Positions 59,585-64,000 of a stretch of 64,000 nucleotides of DNA are shown here, piece by piece; the first letter of the stretch is position 1, and every line of letters starts with the position of its first letter. Source of the DNA: Fibrobacter sp. (GTDB lineage Bacteria; Fibrobacterota; Fibrobacteria; Fibrobacterales; Fibrobacteraceae); NCBI GenBank assembly GCA_024399065.1, contig JAKSIB010000001.1:186001-250000 (forward strand), in the 5' to 3' direction. Position numbers and translations under genes: made by a program. The notes below the pieces were generated by a model, which saw only the letters and a program-made list of their open reading frames with translations, made no database searches and was not told the origin of the DNA.

Positions 59585-60739
59585 ATGAACGTAAACACAA
59601 GTTCACAAGACATGGAATCCAGGAAGATCCTGGAGCTTCTGTTCTCTTACATGCCGAAAATTGCGGCAGAACGTAAGATGGACAACTTGCTGGTCCTGAT
59701 GGCAGATCTGGGCCGTTCCATCGTGTCTGCTGATCGCTGCTCCTTGTGGCTTGTGGACGAGGACGAAGGCGAACTATGGACCAAGGTCGCCCATGGTGTC
59801 GATGAACTCCGTATTCCTCTGACTGCCGGCTTTGTGGGTTATTCCGTAAAGACTGGCGAATCCCTTTTGATTGAAGACGCCTACCAAGACCCCAGGTTTG
59901 ACCGCCGTAGCGACGAGAAGACCTTGTACCGCACCACGTCCGTGATGACGGTGCCGTTGATGGACTCCCAGGGCCTGGTGATGGGTGTGTTTCAGGCGAT
60001 TAACAAGAAGGGCGACTCTGCCGTGTTCTCCAAGGAAGACTTGGAACGCCTGCGCCTTACTGCCGTGTATTCCGCAAAGACCGTGGAATCCGCCATGTTG
60101 ACCGCGGAACTTGAAGCTACCCAGCGTGAAATCATTCATATTCTCGGTGAAGTGTCTGAATACCGCAGCCAGGAGACTGGCGACCATATTCAGCGCGTGG
60201 CTGAAATTTCGTACAAACTAGCGAAATACCTCGGACTTCCTGCGGAGGACGTGGAGAATATCCGCCTCGCAACGCCGATGCACGACCTGGGCAAGATCGG
60301 TATTCCCGATGCTGTGCTTAACAAACCGGGCCGATTCACTGACCAGGAATATGCAATCATGAAGACCCATTCGGAATTGGGCTACAACATGCTTTGCAAT
60401 TCCAAACGCAAGTTGCTGCGCTTTGCCGCAAGTGTTGCCCGCTCCCATCATGAACGCTGGGACGGCAAGGGCTACCCGCTGGGCCTTAAGGGCGAGGATA
60501 TCCCGTACGCAGGCCGTATCTGCGCTGTGGCCGATGTGCTTGACGCCTTGGCCAGCCCGCGCTGCTACAAGCGTCCGTGGCCCGAAGCCCGCGTCAAGGA
60601 AGAATTCATCAATCAGCGCGGAGCCCAGTTCCAGCCGGAGATCGTGGACGTTCTCCTTGAACATTGGGATGAATTGTTTGCCTGCTACCGTGACATTCAC
60701 GAAGAAGACGCTTCATCATTGGATGAATTCCTTCGCTAG
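59585..60739 (+). CDS. GAF and HD-GYP protein (probable cyclic di-GMP phosphodiesterase)
   Basis: 384 residues. The GAF domain covers about 20-170 (LVLMADLGRSIVSADRCSLWLVD, AGFVGYSVKTGESLLIEDA, VMTVPLMDSQGLVMGVFQAINK). The HD-GYP domain (about 190-370) has the HD pair in ATPMHDLGKIGIPDAVLNKPG and the GYP motif in SHHERWDGKGYPLGLKGEDIP; further metal ligands are H in KTHSELGYNML and D in AVADVLDALAS. It should linearise cyclic di-GMP under control of a ligand of the GAF domain. The opposite activity, a GGDEF protein, lies at 14286-15410. No operon partner. Confidence 0.93.
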   Translation: MNVNTSSQDMESRKILELLFSYMPKIAAERKMDNLLVLMADLGRSIVSADRCSLWLVDEDEGELWTKVAHGVDELRIPLTAGFVGYSVKTGESLLIEDAYQDPRFDRRSDEKTLYRTTSVMTVPLMDSQGLVMGVFQAINKKGDSAVFSKEDLERLRLTAVYSAKTVESAMLTAELEATQREIIHILGEVSEYRSQETGDHIQRVAEISYKLAKYLGLPAEDVENIRLATPMHDLGKIGIPDAVLNKPGRFTDQEYAIMKTHSELGYNMLCNSKRKLLRFAASVARSHHERWDGKGYPLGLKGEDIPYAGRICAVADVLDALASPRCYKRPWPEARVKEEFINQRGAQFQPEIVDVLLEHWDELFACYRDIHEEDASSLDEFLR

Positions 60740-60850
60740 GATTTAAAAGAGGCGCCTTTTTCTATGCCCGCGGCGCTAGAACTTAAGTTGTGTTAGAGCT
60801 TAGTAATGGCGTGGGCCTGCCTCGATCTATTGCATATTGTCCTGGACAAC
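60740..60850. other. Intergenic stretch before the tRNA-Phe terminator
   Basis: No gene was seen. The beginning (AAAGAGGCGCCTTTTT) could form a short hairpin ending the HD-GYP transcript, but it has no real loop. Confidence 0.4.
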
Positions 60851-60882
60851 AAAAAAACCTCTAACTTGCGTTAGAGGTTTTC
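60850..60882 (-). terminator. Terminator of tRNA-Phe
   Basis: On the minus strand AAAACCTCTAAC and GTTAGAGGTTTT pair around GCAA, followed by a T run. Confidence 0.85.
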
Positions 60883-60883
60883 G

Positions 60884-60956
<73 letters not shown>

Positions 60957-61128
60957 GAAAGAGTGAACCAAATATAGTAGCCTATGTGCGGTTTGTCAAG
61001 GGTAAATAGAATATTACCGACATTTTTTCCTTTTTTTCTAATAATCTTCTAAATTTAGGGGTAGGGTGATGGTAAGAAGTGTCAAAAGGGTGGGACCTTT
61101 TGATTAACTAAATACTTTTGGAAGTTGC

Positions 61129-63600
61129 ATGTTTTTTAAGAAAATCGCTAATGTAGCAGCCCTTGGTTGTTTGGGACTGTGTTTGTTTGGTTTGGCAGGT
61201 TGTCTTATCGATGAAGAAGCCTCGATGAATTCGGGCTCTACTGGAAGTACGGATGCTCCGGTTGGTTCCGACGGCAAGCCTTTGCCTACATATACGGATA
61301 CCGTTACCACGATTGATACTATTACGGGTCAGGTCATTACAAAGATCGACACGTTCTACTTGCCTGAAGATACCACCCTTCGTTGGGTTGGCAACTCCGC
61401 TTTGAAGATCACCGAAATTGCTCCGGTGAACCTTGACTGGTTGGACGAAGATGGCGGTGATCCGGGTTGGGTCGAAATTTATAACGCAGGTTCTGATACT
61501 GCAAATCTCAAGAATTATACCCTTGTTGAAAATCGAGAAAATGCAAGAAAGTGGTTCTTTGGCAATGTGAAAATTGCTCCGAAGGGCTTTATCACTGTTT
61601 TCTGCGACAAGAAGAATGTGCAGGAAGTGCCTCCTGGTGACGACCACGGAAACATCCATTACCGTCCCCACACCAACTGGAAACTTGAAAAGGATGGTGG
61701 CATCCTTTACTTGATTGACCCGTATTATGGCATTCGCGACACTGTCGTTTATCCGGAACTTACTTCTGGTTTGAGCTGGGGTATCATGAATGGCGGTGTC
61801 TGGAAGTATTTTGACAAGCCCACGCCGGAAAAGCCCAACACTAGCTCCACCGCCTATGATGGCGTAGCTCCGGAATTCTCCTTTGCTGGTGCAGAAGGCG
61901 GCTTCTATAACGACGAAGTTACCTTGAAGGCTCCGACTGCTCCTGAGGGTATGAAGATCCGTTGCACCCGTAACGGTTCTGCTCCTACAAAGGACTCCCC
62001 GGAATTTAACCAGACGATCACCATTTCGGAAAATACCGTGCTTCGTTGCGCAGCTTTCAAGGATGGTCTCCTGACCAATAAGATTGTGACCAACACCTAC
62101 TTCATTGGCGAAATGGTGAAGATGCCTGTGGTGGCTGTGTCTGTGGATTCCGTATTCTTCAAGAAGCATTATGTACCTAGGTCTGCATGTGGTGGTGATA
62201 ATCCGAAAACCTGTCCTGCAGGTTTGATGGAGGATATTGAATTCCCTGTCCATGTGGAGTATTTTGCTGCTGGAAGCGATTCTAAGAGCAAAACCTGGGA
62301 AATTGATGCGGGTATTTCCTTGATGGGTGGTTGGAGCCGTGTTGCCGACAAGAAATCTGTGGCCATTGTGATGCGCGAAGAATACGAAGCAGGTTGGTTA
62401 AAACCACCTGCTGACGCACCGTTGTTTGAAACTCGAAAGGAGAAAAATAACAAGTTCAAGGGTTTCAATCTTCGCAATAATGGTAACCGTTTTGTTAGCG
62501 ACTATATTGAAGATGCTGTTGGCGGTGCCGCTCTGGAAGGCTCTGGTGTGGATTACCAGCGTAGTCGTCAGGTGGTTGTATTCTATAACGGCAAATATTG
62601 GGGTATTCATGATATGCGTGAACGTTACAACAAGAACTATGTTGAAACCAACTACGATATTGATGCCGGTTCTGTTGAGATGATTAAAATTCTTGGTAAG
62701 TATGACAGTTCCTTGACTGGTAACACTGTAAGTGCAGTGAGCAACTTTACCGCACTGCTTAACTTTGTGGGTGAAGCCGATTTTAGTGGTGAAAACAACG
62801 AAGCCTATGCTTTTGTGAAAACCTTGATGGATGTTGGTAACTTTGCCGACTATATGGCTGCAGAAATCTATTACAAAAATGGTGACTGGCCCAATAACAA
62901 CGTACGTGCATGGCGTGCTCCGGAACATCCCTGGAAGTTCATGATTTATGACCTTGACCATGGATTTGGATGGAAATGGGGCGTGAATGATGGTGAGTTC
63001 CAGGCTAGTTCCACCAATATGTTTGATTGGATTAAGAAGGGTGGTGGTAATAAACCGTGTAAAGAACAGGGATGCTTCGCAAACCTGTACATCAAACTTA
63101 TCAAAAATCCCGATTTTGTACGTTTGTTCCTAAATCGTGCTGCAATGCTGTTCCAGAATAACGTAAATGGTTCTAACATTGGTAAGATTGTGAACACCAT
63201 GGTTGCATCCATGAATTCCAATGAAATAGAACGTGACTTGGAAAAATTCAAACAGGAAGAAAAGTATTATCCGGGTGGATTCAGCAAGGATGGTAAGGTT
63301 CTTGTTGAATGGGCGGAAAGCCGCGATGAAAAAATTTATGATGAATTTGAAAAAGAGTTTGGCTTGAGTGGAACAGTGTCTGTGACTATTAGTGCCAATG
63401 GAAAGGGCTCTGTGGAAATCGAAGGAAGAAAAATTTCTGGTTCCACCTACAAGGGAAAGTTCTTTGCTGGCAATGGCATTATGCTTGAGGCCAAGGCCGG
63501 CGACGGAGCCATGTTCACAAACTGGTCTGACGGCTCCACAGACAATCCTCGCCTGGTTGAGGTTTCTGATGGTGCCTCCTTCACTGCAAACTTCAAGTAA
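61129..63600 (+). CDS. CotH-family lipoprotein with lamin-tail domain
   Basis: 823 residues. The lipoprotein signal ends FGLAGC (Cys 25). After a Thr/Ser-rich linker a lamin-tail domain covers about 90-230 (LKITEIAPVNLDWLDEDGGD, GWVEIYNAGSDTANLKNYTLVENRENARKWFF, APKGFITVFCDKK). Then a chitobiase-C-terminal-like beta sandwich (about 245-325: EGGFYNDEVTLKAPTAPEGMKIRCTRNGSAPT). The CotH region follows (about 335-735) with DYQRSRQVVVFYNGKYWG, IHDMRERYNKNYVETNYDI, NGDWPNNNVRAWRAP and YDLDHGFGWKW. The final 75 residues are the same InlB-type repeat as in the paralogue at 7298-9244. Surface-exposed kinase-like protein; targets unknown. The lamin-tail and chitobiase parts suggest binding to other surface structures. 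Confidence 0.9.
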   Translation: MFFKKIANVAALGCLGLCLFGLAGCLIDEEASMNSGSTGSTDAPVGSDGKPLPTYTDTVTTIDTITGQVITKIDTFYLPEDTTLRWVGNSALKITEIAPVNLDWLDEDGGDPGWVEIYNAGSDTANLKNYTLVENRENARKWFFGNVKIAPKGFITVFCDKKNVQEVPPGDDHGNIHYRPHTNWKLEKDGGILYLIDPYYGIRDTVVYPELTSGLSWGIMNGGVWKYFDKPTPEKPNTSSTAYDGVAPEFSFAGAEGGFYNDEVTLKAPTAPEGMKIRCTRNGSAPTKDSPEFNQTITISENTVLRCAAFKDGLLTNKIVTNTYFIGEMVKMPVVAVSVDSVFFKKHYVPRSACGGDNPKTCPAGLMEDIEFPVHVEYFAAGSDSKSKTWEIDAGISLMGGWSRVADKKSVAIVMREEYEAGWLKPPADAPLFETRKEKNNKFKGFNLRNNGNRFVSDYIEDAVGGAALEGSGVDYQRSRQVVVFYNGKYWGIHDMRERYNKNYVETNYDIDAGSVEMIKILGKYDSSLTGNTVSAVSNFTALLNFVGEADFSGENNEAYAFVKTLMDVGNFADYMAAEIYYKNGDWPNNNVRAWRAPEHPWKFMIYDLDHGFGWKWGVNDGEFQASSTNMFDWIKKGGGNKPCKEQGCFANLYIKLIKNPDFVRLFLNRAAMLFQNNVNGSNIGKIVNTMVASMNSNEIERDLEKFKQEEKYYPGGFSKDGKVLVEWAESRDEKIYDEFEKEFGLSGTVSVTISANGKGSVEIEGRKISGSTYKGKFFAGNGIMLEAKAGDGAMFTNWSDGSTDNPRLVEVSDGASFTANFK

Positions 63601-63618
63601 TTGAAATTACGGAACGTA

Positions 63619-63650
63619 TAAAGCACGGGCGAAAGTCCGTGCTTTTTTTG
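63619..63650 (+). terminator. Terminator after second CotH gene
   Basis: AGCACGGG and TCCGTGCT pair around CGAAAG, followed by seven T. Confidence 0.85.
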
Positions 63651-63695
63651 TGTCTGGGAAAAGACTGGAGTTTGACAATTTCTAAATTGCGGGTC

Positions 63696-64000
63696 ATGAG
63701 TTCCAAGAAGAAAGACCCGAATGATAAAAGCTATGTCCGTGCCATGTTCGATGAAATTTCCGGACGGTACGACTTCCTGAATCATTCATTGAGCTGTTGT
63801 CAGGATATTCTCTGGCGAAGGGCCTGCTGTAAGGAACTGAGAAAGGTAAAGCCGGGAAAGCGCCTGCTGGACTTGTGTGGTGGCACTGGGGATTTTGCGG
63901 TGACCTACGAAAAGTTTAACGGGACTCAGGACTTGGCTATCCTTGGGGATTTTTCCTTCGGGATGTTGAAGGGGGCGGAAGGCAAGAAAACTTCTGCGGT
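63696..64000 (+). CDS. ubiE: Demethylmenaquinone/ubiquinone methyltransferase, N-terminal part (3' end outside window)
   Basis: 101 residues are visible before the window ends. SYVRAMFDEISGRYDFLNHSLS is the diagnostic N-terminal motif of UbiE/MenG, and RLLDLCGGTGDFAV is the SAM-binding loop. It methylates the naphthoquinone ring in the last step of menaquinone synthesis. With mqnB and mqnD earlier in the window, this should be the menaquinone form (MenG). A TAAATT box lies 7 bases before the ATG and no proper ribosome-binding site is seen, so it may be leaderless. Confidence 0.92.
   Translation, partial: MSSKKKDPNDKSYVRAMFDEISGRYDFLNHSLSCCQDILWRRACCKELRKVKPGKRLLDLCGGTGDFAVTYEKFNGTQDLAILGDFSFGMLKGAEGKKTSA

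Noticed and set aside
59377-59676. Plus-strand frame of 99 codons after comF
   Set aside because: It runs through the tRNA-Ser gene and into the GAF/HD-GYP gene in another frame.

Overview
The window looks like chromosome of a Fibrobacter species (rumen or gut cellulose degrader, phylum Fibrobacterota). This rests on paired GH10 xylanases with CBM6 modules and a basic C-terminal tail, a GH9 endoglucanase, many Ser-rich lipoproteins (SSSSEE runs, Cys lipoboxes), CotH-type lipoproteins, futalosine-pathway menaquinone genes and a strong preference for TATATT-like -10 boxes. The assignment is made by recognition; no database was searched. Coding density is high, almost everything reads left to right, and no insertion sequence, prophage or CRISPR array was seen.

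Layout. 1-3.2 kb: end of one GH10-CBM6 xylanase and a complete second one. 3.5-4.4 kb: rplM-rpsI, where rpsI appears to start at ATC. 4.7-9.2 kb: two large lipoproteins, the second of the CotH family. 9.4-14.2 kb: the translation and envelope-lipid cluster rpsB-tsf, pyrH-frr-uppS-cdsA. 14.3-19.3 kb: a GGDEF protein, then a redox island: a short MerR-type regulator, a SUMF1-flavodoxin fusion, a DUF4405 membrane protein and two more flavodoxins. All three flavodoxins carry export signals, and two are driven by divergent MerR-type promoters with 19-bp spacers. 19.4-27 kb: galE, dxr, a GH9 endoglucanase, rseP, purD-purE. 27-35.8 kb: envelope proteins, tRNA-Arg, rimO, a SPOR lipoprotein, rpsU-yqeY, a NifA-like AAA+ regulator lacking the GAFTGA loop, and an AT-rich lipoprotein. 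35.9-40 kb: tyrS, a PfkB kinase, mqnB, mqnD and a histone-H1-like protein. 40.2-52.6 kb: a long envelope gene cluster: OmpA/beta-helix protein, barrel-TPR protein, 1,270-residue TPR protein, TolQ-like, two TolR-like, an AgmX/TonB-like protein and an outer-membrane barrel. 52.7-59.4 kb: a small lipoprotein, the rod-shape operon mreB-mreC-mreD-mrdA-rodA, comF and tRNA-Ser. 59.6-64 kb: a GAF/HD-GYP protein, tRNA-Phe, a second CotH lipoprotein and the start of ubiE/menG.

How the genes fit together. Three themes stand out. (1) Plant polymer attack: xylanases, endoglucanase and surface lipoproteins. (2) Building and energising the envelope: Mre/Rod, UppS, CdsA, RseP and the Tol/Agl-like cluster, whose protein types recall the Myxococcus Agl-Glt machine. 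(3) Anaerobic redox: MqnB, MqnD and UbiE/MenG for menaquinone, and the exported flavodoxin/DUF4405 island, which is the best candidate here for an undescribed system.

Two genome-wide habits are also visible. Several intergenic gaps are filled by degenerate 7-bp tandem repeats, often as two inverted blocks. In three cases these run straight into a start codon without a Shine-Dalgarno sequence. Separately, several genes have a -10 box only 7-8 nt before the ATG, which suggests leaderless mRNAs.
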